Part shown: positions 18,169-26,733 of the stretch, piece after piece
How the letters are laid out: each line of letters opens with the position of its first letter
Position numbering within the stretch: position 1 is the first letter of the stretch
Source of the DNA: Niabella sp.
Lineage (GTDB): Bacteria; Bacteroidota; Bacteroidia; Chitinophagales; Chitinophagaceae
DNA length: 64,000 nt
Reading direction: 5' to 3'
NCBI RefSeq assembly: GCF_030150205.1
Contig: NZ_JASLGT010000011.1
Coordinates: 277,679 to 341,678, forward strand
The notes under the pieces: model-generated
What the model saw: the letters and a program-made list of their open reading frames with translations, nothing else
Told to the model about the DNA's origin: nothing
The model's database searches: none
Made by a program: the position numbers and the translations under genes

Positions 18169-21100
18169 TTATAAATTGACATTAATACCGGCGGAGAATG
18201 TGCGCATGGTTGGATAACTCATAAACTGGTACACCTCGGGATCGTAGAACTTGAACTTCGATGCATAAAAGAGGTTGTTGCCCGAAGCAAAGATGTTGAT
18301 GCCTTTTGCTCCTATATGTTTTAATAACTGACCGGGTAACTGGTAGCCGATATTGATGTATTTAAGCCGTACAAAGCTTCCGTTGTATACATTGAAGGTG
18401 GAGGTTTCCGTATAGCCGTAGGATTGCGGATTGCCCCAGGGATAGAGTTTGGGTGTGGTACCCGCCGTGTTATCTGTGGTCCAGGAATCGGCATGATACA
18501 TGGGCACTTTGGCACCACCGCCAAAATTCCGTCCCCAGGCGTCATTATACGATAGCTTAAAACCGGCCATACCTGCAAACAGCGTTTCCAGTGTAATTCC
18601 TTTATAGTTGAAGCCCAGTAATAAACCGCCGGAATAGGGTGCGGAGCCTGCGCCAAAATACTTACCCAGCACCACGCGGTCATAACTATCTACTTTTCCA
18701 TCCGGCTTGCCGGCAGCCCCGCTGATGTCTTCAAACCGGGCCGATCCCAATGTAGGCGGCGCACCAAAATATGTAAATCCCGCAGGTAGCGCATTGATAT
18801 CCGCCTGGGTTCTGAGGATACCGGCATACCGGTAACCGGCTCCATAACCCAGTGTTTTACCATTTGGATTGTCTACATCCAGCGCATTGGCTGCTACATC
18901 TTTTTTAACAACGTTGTTGGTAGCGATACTGAAATTGCCGCGCACATTCAGGGAGAAATCGGAGTTAAAGGTATGGCGGTATCCTAATTCAATTTCCATC
19001 CCCCTGGAATCTACGATCCCGTAATTTTCAGCGGGCAACGTACCTCCGAATTCTGCCGGTATTACCAAAACACGGGTTCCTAAGATATCGTAGGTGTGCC
19101 GCTTCCAGAAGTCCAGGGTCAGGTTGAATTGCTTTAACAACGTAAGGTCGAGCCCCAGGTCGTAAGAGTTCGATTTTTCCCAGGTGAGGTTGGCGATGGG
19201 TATACCCGAATAAAGCAGCCGGGGTGCAGCACTTCCGCTGGTGCCCATATAATAACTGGAAGAAGAAATATTGTACTGATCCAGCCAGAGCCATTTCCCG
19301 ATCGTCCGGTCTTCCGGATCATCATACCCGTTGGATCCGTAGGAGAAACGGATCTTTGCAAAATCCAGGATCCTCGAAAGAGCCGAATTATCATAAAAGG
19401 CTTCCTTTGAGATCACCCAGCCACCGGATACGGATGGAAAATTACCCCAGCGCTGATCGGGTGCAAATTTAACGGAACCGTCTCTCCGCATAGACGCCGA
19501 TAACAGGTATCTTCCGTCATAATCATAGCCCAGCCGGAAGATATAAGACAACCGCCCGTCCTGCGATTCGCTCCCGCCATTTCGCCAATCCTTGGTATCG
19601 CCGCTTGCAGCAAAGAACTGGTCGGTAGCCAGCAAGGGAAAGTTATACCGGTAAGCATTGAAGCCATTGTACTGTCCTTCCCATTGTTCATAAACGGCAT
19701 CCCCGCTGATATGATGCAGGCCAAAACTACGGTCATAGGAAAGCTGTCCGTTTAACTGGTAGGTATTTGATTTATAGTATTCATTGCCTATATATTCAGT
19801 ACCCGGCTCTGTACTCATAGTGGTACCAATGACCTCATTGGTACGGATCAGGTTATTGGTACCGGTTGTTTTAAAATTATACAGCAGTTGTCTTTTGGCA
19901 AAGGTTTTAATATAGCTGTTGTCTATATTTTTGCTGTACGCCATCTTCAGCGATAAGCCTTTTACAAACGGCACCTGGTATTCTGCATTGATCAACGCAT
20001 CTACCTGCTGGTTGTTATTCCGCCAATACCCGCCGTTCTTCATCATTTCAACCGGGTTACCCAGCCATCCGGGGTTTACCGGTTTGCCGTCGATATATGC
20101 CGGTGCCCAGGCATCCCAGTACAACAGCTTGCCCCACAAATTATTCAGGTCATTGGAGCCGTAGTCATAGGTAAAATTAAACCGGTTACGGCTTCCATAA
20201 CTGGTGCTGAGGTTTAAACCCACCGTAAGATCTTTGGTAAGCTTTGCACTCACCTTTCCCCGTAAATTATATTTATTATACCATACATTGGGTAAAAAGC
20301 CTTTCTCGCTATAATAAGAGCCTCCCAGGTAATAAGTAACCATATTGGTACCACCGGAGGCACTCAGGGCATATTTATGATTGGTGGGGTCCTGGTAAGC
20401 CGCATTTAAATAATTCTCACCCTTGGGGTTGTTTTTTAATACCCAGTCTATTTCATCCTGCCCGATTCCGCCGTTTACGGCTTGTGATAATTTCAGCGCA
20501 TCGGCAACGTTCATATAGGATGGCATTTTGCCGGGTTTTTCAATACCGGCAATGGCATTAAATTGAATAACGGGCTTACCGCTTTTTCCCGTTTTGGTGG
20601 TGATCAATACCACACCGTTGGTGGAACGTGATCCGTAAATTGCTGCCGAAGCGGCGTCTTTTAAGATGGTAATCTCCTCTACTTCATTGGGGTCAAGAGC
20701 ATTAAAGCTGGTCTTATCCCGCACTACCCCGTCAATTACATAAATCGATTCACCGCCGTTCCAGGATCCCTTTGCCCGCACCCGCACATCGGAACCAATT
20801 CCCGGCGTGCCGGTACCGGACTGTACAAAAAGTCCGCTCAGTCTGCCGGCCAGCACATTGGAAAGGTTAGAGGTTGGGATCAGCTGGATCTCCTTTGAAT
20901 TCATCGATGATACCGCCGAAGTTAACCGCGATCTCTTTTGTGTACCATACCCCACCACCACTACTTCGTCCAGCCCCTCTTCTTTTTTTTGAAGCGCTAC
21001 AAGGAGGGCTTGTGCAGCAGGCGTAACGGTAACCGTTTCATAACCCACCATTGAAACGATCAGCCTTGAATGTTTGGTTATTTGTATTTCAAAGGCGCCG

Positions 21101-21291
21101 TCTGGCCCGGCAGTAGCGGCGGCGGGGCCTCCTTCCTGCAGGACAGAGGCACCCGGCAACGGTGCGCCATCACCGGCGGCAGTGATGCGGCCGGTTACTT
21201 TAACGTTTTCCTGTGCCAGGGTAACCATGGAGAGGAGCAGGAAGCAGATCACGCTCCAGACCCGAAATTGCAATCGTGTTAGTTTACTCAT
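18169..21291 (-). CDS. susC: SusC/RagA TonB-dependent glycan transporter (PUL 1)
   Basis: The start at 21291 gives a signal peptide (MSKLTRLQFRVWSVICFLLL, cleavage after TLAQ). The protein of about 1040 residues has a carboxypeptidase-regulatory-like domain (NVKVTGRITAAGDGAPLPGA), a Ton box region (DEVVVVGYGTQKRSRLTSAV), the plug with RVRAKGSWNGGESIYVIDGV and ILKDAASAAIYGSRSTNGVV, and the 22-strand barrel to the end (MRTFSAGINVNL). There is no STN domain, so control by a FecR/ECF pair is unlikely, in agreement with the divergent AraC regulator. It imports oligosaccharides across the outer membrane together with SusD. Confidence 0.96.
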   Translation of the reverse strand: MSKLTRLQFRVWSVICFLLLSMVTLAQENVKVTGRITAAGDGAPLPGASVLQEGGPAAATAGPDGAFEIQITKHSRLIVSMVGYETVTVTPAAQALLVALQKKEEGLDEVVVVGYGTQKRSRLTSAVSSMNSKEIQLIPTSNLSNVLAGRLSGLFVQSGTGTPGIGSDVRVRAKGSWNGGESIYVIDGVVRDKTSFNALDPNEVEEITILKDAASAAIYGSRSTNGVVLITTKTGKSGKPVIQFNAIAGIEKPGKMPSYMNVADALKLSQAVNGGIGQDEIDWVLKNNPKGENYLNAAYQDPTNHKYALSASGGTNMVTYYLGGSYYSEKGFLPNVWYNKYNLRGKVSAKLTKDLTVGLNLSTSYGSRNRFNFTYDYGSNDLNNLWGKLLYWDAWAPAYIDGKPVNPGWLGNPVEMMKNGGYWRNNNQQVDALINAEYQVPFVKGLSLKMAYSKNIDNSYIKTFAKRQLLYNFKTTGTNNLIRTNEVIGTTMSTEPGTEYIGNEYYKSNTYQLNGQLSYDRSFGLHHISGDAVYEQWEGQYNGFNAYRYNFPLLATDQFFAASGDTKDWRNGGSESQDGRLSYIFRLGYDYDGRYLLSASMRRDGSVKFAPDQRWGNFPSVSGGWVISKEAFYDNSALSRILDFAKIRFSYGSNGYDDPEDRTIGKWLWLDQYNISSSSYYMGTSGSAAPRLLYSGIPIANLTWEKSNSYDLGLDLTLLKQFNLTLDFWKRHTYDILGTRVLVIPAEFGGTLPAENYGIVDSRGMEIELGYRHTFNSDFSLNVRGNFSIATNNVVKKDVAANALDVDNPNGKTLGYGAGYRYAGILRTQADINALPAGFTYFGAPPTLGSARFEDISGAAGKPDGKVDSYDRVVLGKYFGAGSAPYSGGLLLGFNYKGITLETLFAGMAGFKLSYNDAWGRNFGGGAKVPMYHADSWTTDNTAGTTPKLYPWGNPQSYGYTETSTFNVYNGSFVRLKYINIGYQLPGQLLKHIGAKGINIFASGNNLFYASKFKFYDPEVYQFMSYPTMRTFSAGINVNL

Positions 21292-21386
21292 AAAATAAAT
21301 ATTAGAATACGGTTTAAACAAGCAATCTTTTAAGAAAAAACCGACGGCTTAAAATTTGTAAAATAACCTATAGGTTCCTACAACAG

Positions 21387-21415
21387 ATTTGACCAGATCT
21401 GATGTTATTTTTGCA
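21387..21415. promoter_or_regulatory. 29-bp element, copy 1 (ATTTGAC-N7-GATGTTATTTTTGCA)
   Basis: This 29-bp segment shares its first 7 and last 15 bases with a second copy at 21666-21694, with 7 variable bases between. Both contain TATTTTTG, which matches the Bacteroidota -7 box TAnnTTTG. The two copies flank the SusC N-terminal remnant in the susC-araC intergenic region. A promoter, an operator for the AraC protein, or a duplicated upstream region are the options. Confidence 0.5.
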
Positions 21416-21575
21416 TAACAAAAGAGACCAGCAAAGCTGCGCACCGGAGTAACGCCAACAGATTGCCTTTGCATCCCTCCACTTTTATCTGCCCCTGCGC
21501 CGCCACAGGCCGATACATATATACCAGGCATAAAATGCCTGTAAAGCAAAAAAGGAATCTCGTTAGTTTGAACAT
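21405..21575 (-). pseudogene. N-terminal remnant of a second SusC-type gene
   Basis: From ATG 21575 the minus strand encodes MFKLTRFLFCFTGILCLVYM, then YRPVAAQGQIKVEG, after which sequence similarity to any protein ceases and the frame ends at 21405. The beginning parallels the intact SusC just downstream (MSKLTRLQFRVWSV, then AQENVKVTGRI): same KLTR start, signal peptide and first beta strand of the regulatory-like domain. It is read as what is left of a duplicated or replaced susC gene. Confidence 0.55.
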
Positions 21576-21665
21576 AATTAAATAATGGTTTAATGCTGTG
21601 CATGAATCGTTATAATTGAATAGCCAAACAAAATTTCCGATTAAAATACTTTTGCCCAACAGCGA

Positions 21666-21694
21666 ATTTGACGCGTTTTGATGTTATTTTTGCA
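21666..21694 (+). promoter_or_regulatory. 29-bp element, copy 2; candidate promoter of the AraC gene
   Basis: This is the second copy of the 29-bp element, 88 bp before the AraC start codon. TATTTTTG at 21685-21692 fits the TAnnTTTG -7 box. A TTTG at 21667-21670 lies only 14 bp upstream, shorter than the usual spacing of about 19 bp, so the -33 assignment is uncertain. Confidence 0.45.
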
Positions 21695-21781
21695 ATCGAT
21701 TGCAAAAAATCGTACAAAACGGATATCATGTGGTATACGGCAAGATTTTAAAACAACGACCATATTCAAAATCAGCAGCTA

Positions 21782-22657
21782 ATGCAGTTCATATACGAGA
21801 ATTTTACGTTTCCCCCGGATCAATCCTTCACGGTGCGCTCCGAGTTCCTGGAGGTAAAAAAATACCAGTCCTTTAAGTGCCATGTCAACTTTGAAATAGC
21901 CCTTATTGAGAACTGTACCGGCAAACGTTTTATAGGCGATCATATCGAGGAATTTAAGGGCGCGGAGCTGGTGCTGATGGCCAGCTACCTCCCCCATTGC
22001 TGGCAGTACTACCGCACCAACGATCCGCTGATTCCCGCACATGCCATTGTAGTGCATTTTTTCCCGGATTTTATGGGCGATGGCCTGCTGCGCAAACCGG
22101 AGGCCCGGCACCTGGCAACATTGTTTGCAGCCGCCGCAAAGGGCGTCCTGTTTACAGGTGAAACGCTGCGCAAGGCAAAAATGATCCTGCAGGAGATGTT
22201 GTACGAAAAGGGACTTACCCGGTCGGCATTGATGCTACAGTTGCTGGACGTGCTGGCGCTTTCCGCGTCTTCTCGGGTACTGAGCTCCCCGGGCTTTAAT
22301 ATCATTGAAAGTTCCGGTGAAGCCAATAAGATCAACCAGATATTTGATCATATCTTTAAACACTTCAGAAACCCCATCACCCTGGAAGAAGTGGCCGCCC
22401 TGATCCCGATGTCGTCGGCCGCCTTCTGCCGGTTCTTTAAATCCAAAACTGGGAGAACCCTTACCGATTTTATAAAAGAAGTACGCATCGGGCATGCGGC
22501 CAAACTGTTACTGGCACAATCGCATAATGTTTCCGAGGCCTGTTATAACAGCGGGTATAATAATATCTCCAATTTCAATAAGCATTTTAAGGAGATCAAG
22601 GGCCTGTCTCCGAAGGAGTTTTTGAAACAGTACCAGGTTGCGGAGGCAGGTGTTTAG
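21782..22657 (+). CDS. AraC-family transcription regulator, divergent from susC (PUL 1)
   Basis: The 291-residue cytoplasmic protein has an N-terminal cupin-like sensor half (CHVNFEIALIENCTGKRFIG, then ELVLMASYLPHCW) and a C-terminal double helix-turn-helix from about 185 (IFDHIFKHFRNPITLEEVAA, then AFCRFFKSKTGRTLTDFIKE, then EACYNSGYNNISNFNKHFKE and LSPKEFLKQY). The SYLPHxW motif is shared with the AraC regulator at 33994, so the two are paralogous and may sense related sugars. Its position, divergent from susC across about 490 bp, makes it the likely activator of the PUL in answer to a released monosaccharide or disaccharide such as fucose. Confidence 0.92.
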   Translation: MQFIYENFTFPPDQSFTVRSEFLEVKKYQSFKCHVNFEIALIENCTGKRFIGDHIEEFKGAELVLMASYLPHCWQYYRTNDPLIPAHAIVVHFFPDFMGDGLLRKPEARHLATLFAAAAKGVLFTGETLRKAKMILQEMLYEKGLTRSALMLQLLDVLALSASSRVLSSPGFNIIESSGEANKINQIFDHIFKHFRNPITLEEVAALIPMSSAAFCRFFKSKTGRTLTDFIKEVRIGHAAKLLLAQSHNVSEACYNSGYNNISNFNKHFKEIKGLSPKEFLKQYQVAEAGV

Positions 22658-22783
22658 CCATTAGTGTTTAGCTTTCAGCCTTCAGCTATCAGTTACCAGT
22701 TATCAGTTTTCAGTGGCTGAATCTGGTGACCTATTGAATTTGAAAATTTGAAGATGTGGAAATGTAAAAATGAGGAATCAAAT

Positions 22784-23420
22784 GAGCTTTTAGCTACCAG
22801 TCCTCAGTTTTCAGTCTTCAGTTGGTAAGGAATTGCGAGCAGGCATCAAGTATAAAACGGAAGCATCTGATAATTGATAGCTGACGGCTTGTTGCCATTG
22901 GATGAGCATTTAGCTATCTGTCCTCAGTTTTCAGTCTTCAGTGGTATAAGGAACAGCGAGCAGGCATCAAGTATAAAACGGAAACGTCTGATAACTGATA
23001 GCTGACGGCTTGTTGCCATTGGATGAGCTTTTAGCTACCAGTCCTCAGTTTTCAGTCTTCAGTGGTATAAGGAACAGCGAGCAGGCATCAAGTATAAAAC
23101 GGAAGCGTCTGATAACTGATAGCTGACGGCTTGTGGCCATTGGATGGGCATTTAGCTATCAGTCCTAGTTTTCAGTCTTCAGTGGTATAAGGAACAGCGA
23201 GCAGGCATCAAGTATAAAACGAAAACATCTGATAACTGATAGCTGACGGATTGTTGCCATTGGATGAGCTTTTAGCTACCAGTCCTCAGTTTTCAGTCGT
23301 AGCGTCCCCGTTCGGGGCAACGATGAATCTATTGTGGATTTGCATCGAATAAATGACCTGCTTATCCGGAACGGAAGCATCTGATAACTGATAGCTGACT
23401 ACTGATTGCTATTGCGTTTA
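22784..23420. repeat. Tandem array of about 120-bp units, four full copies plus partial copies
   Basis: Unit starts (GAGC or GGGC before TTTTAGCTA or ATTTAGCTA) are at 22784, 22904, 23025, 23146 and 23266, so the period is 120-121 bp. Each unit holds a block of 7-nt-like repeats (CAGTCCTCAGTTTTCAGT), a constant block (AGCGAGCAGGCATCAAGTAT) and GCATCTGATAACTGATAGC. The fifth unit is interrupted at about 23298 by a REP-like palindrome and resumes at about 23370 with GGAACGGAAGCATCTGATAA. The array fills the region between the AraC gene and the mutarotase gene; no gene is seen in it. The first bases of the gap (22658-22783) hold related CAGTTATCAGTTTTCAG and GAATTTGAAAATTTGAA simple repeats. Confidence 0.9.
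23298..23323. repeat. REP-like palindrome inside the tandem array
   Basis: GTAGCGTCCCCGTTCGGGGC followed by AACGA forms a GC-rich stem (CCCCG against CGGGG with flanking pairing). It interrupts the fifth repeat unit, which suggests a later insertion of a small palindromic repeat. Confidence 0.6.
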
Positions 23421-23428
23421 GCGTAATC

Positions 23429-23860
23429 TTACCGTTCAAACAAATAAAACGGCTTTGCCTCTACCCACTTTTGTCCCGGTGCAGTACCGGCTACCCCGGC
23501 CTGGTAAGTATCCATTAGCCGGTTCCATTCGGCGCAGCGGGGGCTATACGATTCCGCTACCTTGCTCATACTGTCGAGACTGGCACCCCGTGGCACGAGG
23601 ACAGACATCACCACCAGGTGATCGAAACGCGACAGGGTGATGTTTTTATAACCGGCTTTTTTAAAACCGGCTTCCACCTCCGGCCAGATCTGCTGGTGAT
23701 GCTGCAGGTATTCCTGCAATTTTTGATCGCCCGGCACTATATTTACCACAAAGACCCGTTCTTCCAATGCCTCCACTGCAGGTTGTTGCTTACAGGCGGC
23801 GATGCCGGCAAGTAAAGCGAACAGCACCAGAAGACAGCAGATCCTTTTTTTTGTATGCAT
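23429..23860 (-). CDS. L-rhamnose mutarotase-family (RhaM/DUF718) lipoprotein
   Basis: The 143-residue protein has a lipoprotein signal (LLVLFALLAGIAAC, lipobox IAAC) in front of a mutarotase fold of about 105 residues. Family motifs are QIWPEVEAGFKKAGYKNITL, SRFDHLVVMSVL, CAEWNRLMDTYQ and KWVEAKPFYLFE. RhaM enzymes interconvert the anomers of L-rhamnose or related 6-deoxy-L-sugars and are normally cytoplasmic, so a membrane-anchored form, probably periplasmic, is unusual. It is the last gene of a leftward operon (AKR, enolase-type enzyme, symporter, this gene) and may supply the anomer preferred by the symporter. The family and the lipobox are seen; the sugar (fucose or rhamnose) is inferred. 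Confidence 0.85.
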   Translation of the reverse strand: MHTKKRICCLLVLFALLAGIAACKQQPAVEALEERVFVVNIVPGDQKLQEYLQHHQQIWPEVEAGFKKAGYKNITLSRFDHLVVMSVLVPRGASLDSMSKVAESYSPRCAEWNRLMDTYQAGVAGTAPGQKWVEAKPFYLFER

Positions 23861-23959
23861 GATTTGTATTTATTTTTAATTACGATTGAAACACCGATGT
23901 ACTGAAAGAATATCATACACCATATTACCGCGCTTCAGTGAACACCGTTAAAAGTATGG

Positions 23960-25525
23960 TTACCGGAATATCCGGTAGATCACTGCCATCACCAATGCCA
24001 GCAGCGCCCATCCCACCCATACCCTCCGGAGGTCCGTTCCCCGGCTTTTGTCGGTTTCCAGCAAAGCCGGAAGTACAGACGTATCCTGCACCCGTGGCGA
24101 TAACAGGGAGATGACCACCGCCACTGCCAGCAGCCCGGCAAACAGGTAAACCGACAGCATCAGAAAATGGGGCCAGAAACCTGCGTAGGGAACATTCATT
24201 ACATTACAAACACCGGTAACCAGGCAAACCAGGCCGCCGCCGTACAACACCACTTCTGCGGCCAAACGGCTCATGCGTTTCCAAAGGATGCCGGTAAGAA
24301 ATACCACCGATAACGGCGGTGCCAGTATGGATACCATCCCCTGGCTCAGCTCAAAAAATCCTTTCCCGGAGCGTGAAAAAAGGATCGCAATCCCGATGGC
24401 CAGTATTCCGGCAACCAGGGTTACCCATTTTCCTATACGGCGTTTTGCGGCGTCATCCATTTCGCGGAACCGGCCGGCTACATCCAGGGTAAAAACGGTG
24501 CTGAAGGAATTGAGACCGGAGGAAACGGTGTCGATCAATGCAGCAATCAGCGCCGCCAGGCACAGGCCCAGCAATCCGTGAGGCATCAGCTGGGTTACCA
24601 GGGTGATATAGGCATTGTCTGATTGTGCCGTATCCTTAAATAATACAAAGCACATCATACCCGGAAAAATAAAGATCAACGGCATGATGATCTTTAGCAC
24701 CGCCAGGAATAAAGCACCATACTGCCCTTCCCTAAGATCCCGGGCTGCCAGTACTTTTTGTACGATCGTCTGATCGGCACACCAGTAGTATACCGCCACC
24801 ACCGGGTATCCTGCAATGATGGCGATCCAGGAATATTCCGGATCCGATGCCGGCCGGAACAATTTCCAGTAATGATCCGGAACAGCCTGTACAAATGCAT
24901 CCAGGCCGCCAATCCGCTTTAATGCCAGCCAGGTGAGCACCACCGATGAAAAAATAATGATGACCGATTGAAAAATACCCGTACGCACCACGGCTTTCAA
25001 GCCGCCCACTGCGGTAAAGCTGGTGGCAATAACCGTAACGAGTACCACCGAAAGTGTTAACGACCACCCGAATACCTGTGATATAATCAGCCCTCCTGCA
25101 TACAATGCGCTTCCGAGCCACACCAGTAAAATGGAAATAAGACTATAAAGCACCAGGAAATTATACGCCCGGTTGCCAAAGCGTAATTTCAGAAACTGCG
25201 GCATGGTACTGATCTTTGTGGCCCTATAATGCGGCAGGAAAAACATGGCCAGCAATAACAGGAAAATCCAGGCAAGCCACTCAAAATTACTGCCTACCAC
25301 GCCTTGTGAGAAACCGATCCCAGCAAAACCCACCAGCATCATCGGCCCGGCATTGGCACTGAACAGGCTAAAACCGATCTGCCACCAGCGAAGCGTCCGG
25401 CCTCCAAGAAAGATATCCGTATTGCCTTTAGCCGGCCGTTTATTCAGGTAAAAACCGATCGCCAGCAGTAGGATGATGTACACCATCAAAACGATATAGT
25501 CTGCGATTCCCAGCGTTATATTCAT
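23960..25525 (-). CDS. Sodium/solute symporter (SSS family), likely for a monosaccharide or sugar acid
   Basis: The 521-residue inner-membrane protein shows about 13-14 hydrophobic helices. Family features are FYLNKRPAKGNTDIFLGGRT, WWQIGFSLFSANAGPMMLVG, TAVGGLKAVVRTG, GYPVVAVYYWCADQTIVQKV and ALIAALIDTVSSGLNSFSTV, which is the signature of SGLT-like transporters. It lies in an operon with sugar-dehydrogenating and dehydrating enzymes, so it probably takes up their substrate from the periplasm. A second importer (FucP) is 5 kb away, suggesting that the two operons use different sugars or different affinities. Confidence 0.92.
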   Translation of the reverse strand: MNITLGIADYIVLMVYIILLLAIGFYLNKRPAKGNTDIFLGGRTLRWWQIGFSLFSANAGPMMLVGFAGIGFSQGVVGSNFEWLAWIFLLLLAMFFLPHYRATKISTMPQFLKLRFGNRAYNFLVLYSLISILLVWLGSALYAGGLIISQVFGWSLTLSVVLVTVIATSFTAVGGLKAVVRTGIFQSVIIIFSSVVLTWLALKRIGGLDAFVQAVPDHYWKLFRPASDPEYSWIAIIAGYPVVAVYYWCADQTIVQKVLAARDLREGQYGALFLAVLKIIMPLIFIFPGMMCFVLFKDTAQSDNAYITLVTQLMPHGLLGLCLAALIAALIDTVSSGLNSFSTVFTLDVAGRFREMDDAAKRRIGKWVTLVAGILAIGIAILFSRSGKGFFELSQGMVSILAPPLSVVFLTGILWKRMSRLAAEVVLYGGGLVCLVTGVCNVMNVPYAGFWPHFLMLSVYLFAGLLAVAVVISLLSPRVQDTSVLPALLETDKSRGTDLRRVWVGWALLALVMAVIYRIFR

Positions 25526-25545
25526 CCGTATGCTTTTTTAGCGAC

Positions 25546-26718
25546 CTACATATTTACTGCAGGCTCATATTTTTTAACGTCGTCCTTTGTCCAGGTGCGG
25601 TGCATGATCAATTTATCCTTCCGTTGCCAGTAATCCCAATCGATCCGTAACGGAAGTCCTTCGATATCCGGCAACAGGAACCGGCCGTTCTTCCATTGCG
25701 GCTGCACCATAAAATACTGCTCCAGTCCATACATAATGGCATAGAGGTATTCTACCGGCCATTCTTCCGGTGCCGTTGTGAGCAGCGAAGCCGTATAAAG
25801 CGAATAGCCCCCTGATGAAAAATCGAGCTGGTGTTTCCTCGCCAGATCGCGCACATCCTGCCACTCCTGTATACCTCCCAGCTGTGTGGGCACGGGCTGC
25901 AAATGTGCCACACCGGCATTCACCAGTGCAGGGAACATTTTTGCCGTGCGTTCGGATTCTCCATAAGCTATTTTTATGGAAGACCTTTTGCAAAGCTGTT
26001 CAATTTCGGCATATGCTGCGGAATGGATGGGCTCCTCCAGCCAGGCAATATCCAGGCTTGCTACTTTGTTTACAAAATCAAGTGCCTGATCCAATGTCCA
26101 GATCTGGTTGGCATCCACGGCCAGTTGTATATGGCTGCCGATCAGTTGCCGCACAAACCGGACCCGCTCAATATCTTCAGCCATGCCGGTGCCAAAATTG
26201 CTGCCGATCTTGATCTTTATACAATCCGCCCCCATCTCCAGGAACCGGCTAATCTCCGTTTCCAGTTGTTTTAAACTGTAATTGGTACCGCCGCCGCTGC
26301 CGTACATACGGACCGAGTTCCGGTTTCCGTTTAAATAGCGGTACAGGGGTAACCGCTTTCGTCGGGCTACCAGGTCATGCAGGGCCATATCCAGCTGCCC
26401 CAGTAACGCGGCCGCCTGTCCGCGGAATCCCTCGTTACGGATGGACCAGTACAACAGGGTATATAACTTTTTGTAGGGCAGATTGCCCGAGTGAAACAGT
26501 ATGGGAAAAAGGCATTTCTCCAGGATATTCATATAGGTATTGAATACAGGAGCCTCGCCTGTATTGCCGTCCTCGTCTTCAAGGGTAAGGATGGAAAGCC
26601 CAAAATGATTAAAGGGGCCCATGGTAGCATCCTGGAAGGGTGTAACGGTAGCCACGGGTTCCAATACCCTTATTTGGGCACGGGTGATCCGAAACACTTC
26701 ATTATCGATCTGATCCAT
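25546..26718 (-). CDS. Enolase-superfamily (mandelate racemase/muconate lactonizing type) enzyme
   Basis: The 390-residue protein has an N-terminal capping domain and a C-terminal barrel. The K-x-K motif is in ADCIKIKIGSNFG (about residue 190), the metal ligands are in AVDANQIW, WLEEPIHS and IAYGESE, in the order Asp, Glu, Glu. The end of the barrel reads LDFSSGGYSLYTA, so the His/Asp dyad of typical acid-sugar dehydratases is not evident, and the reaction cannot be named: sugar-acid dehydratase, epimerase or cycloisomerase are all possible. It sits 15 bp after an aldo-keto reductase gene and 20 bp before the symporter gene, which fits an oxidised sugar as substrate. Confidence 0.85.
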   Translation of the reverse strand: MDQIDNEVFRITRAQIRVLEPVATVTPFQDATMGPFNHFGLSILTLEDEDGNTGEAPVFNTYMNILEKCLFPILFHSGNLPYKKLYTLLYWSIRNEGFRGQAAALLGQLDMALHDLVARRKRLPLYRYLNGNRNSVRMYGSGGGTNYSLKQLETEISRFLEMGADCIKIKIGSNFGTGMAEDIERVRFVRQLIGSHIQLAVDANQIWTLDQALDFVNKVASLDIAWLEEPIHSAAYAEIEQLCKRSSIKIAYGESERTAKMFPALVNAGVAHLQPVPTQLGGIQEWQDVRDLARKHQLDFSSGGYSLYTASLLTTAPEEWPVEYLYAIMYGLEQYFMVQPQWKNGRFLLPDIEGLPLRIDWDYWQRKDKLIMHRTWTKDDVKKYEPAVNM

Positions 26719-26733
26719 TGTTATTGGTTAATG

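Noticed and set aside
22784..23420. CRISPR array
   Set aside because: Units of 120 bp are contiguous repeats without unique spacers, and no cas genes are present.
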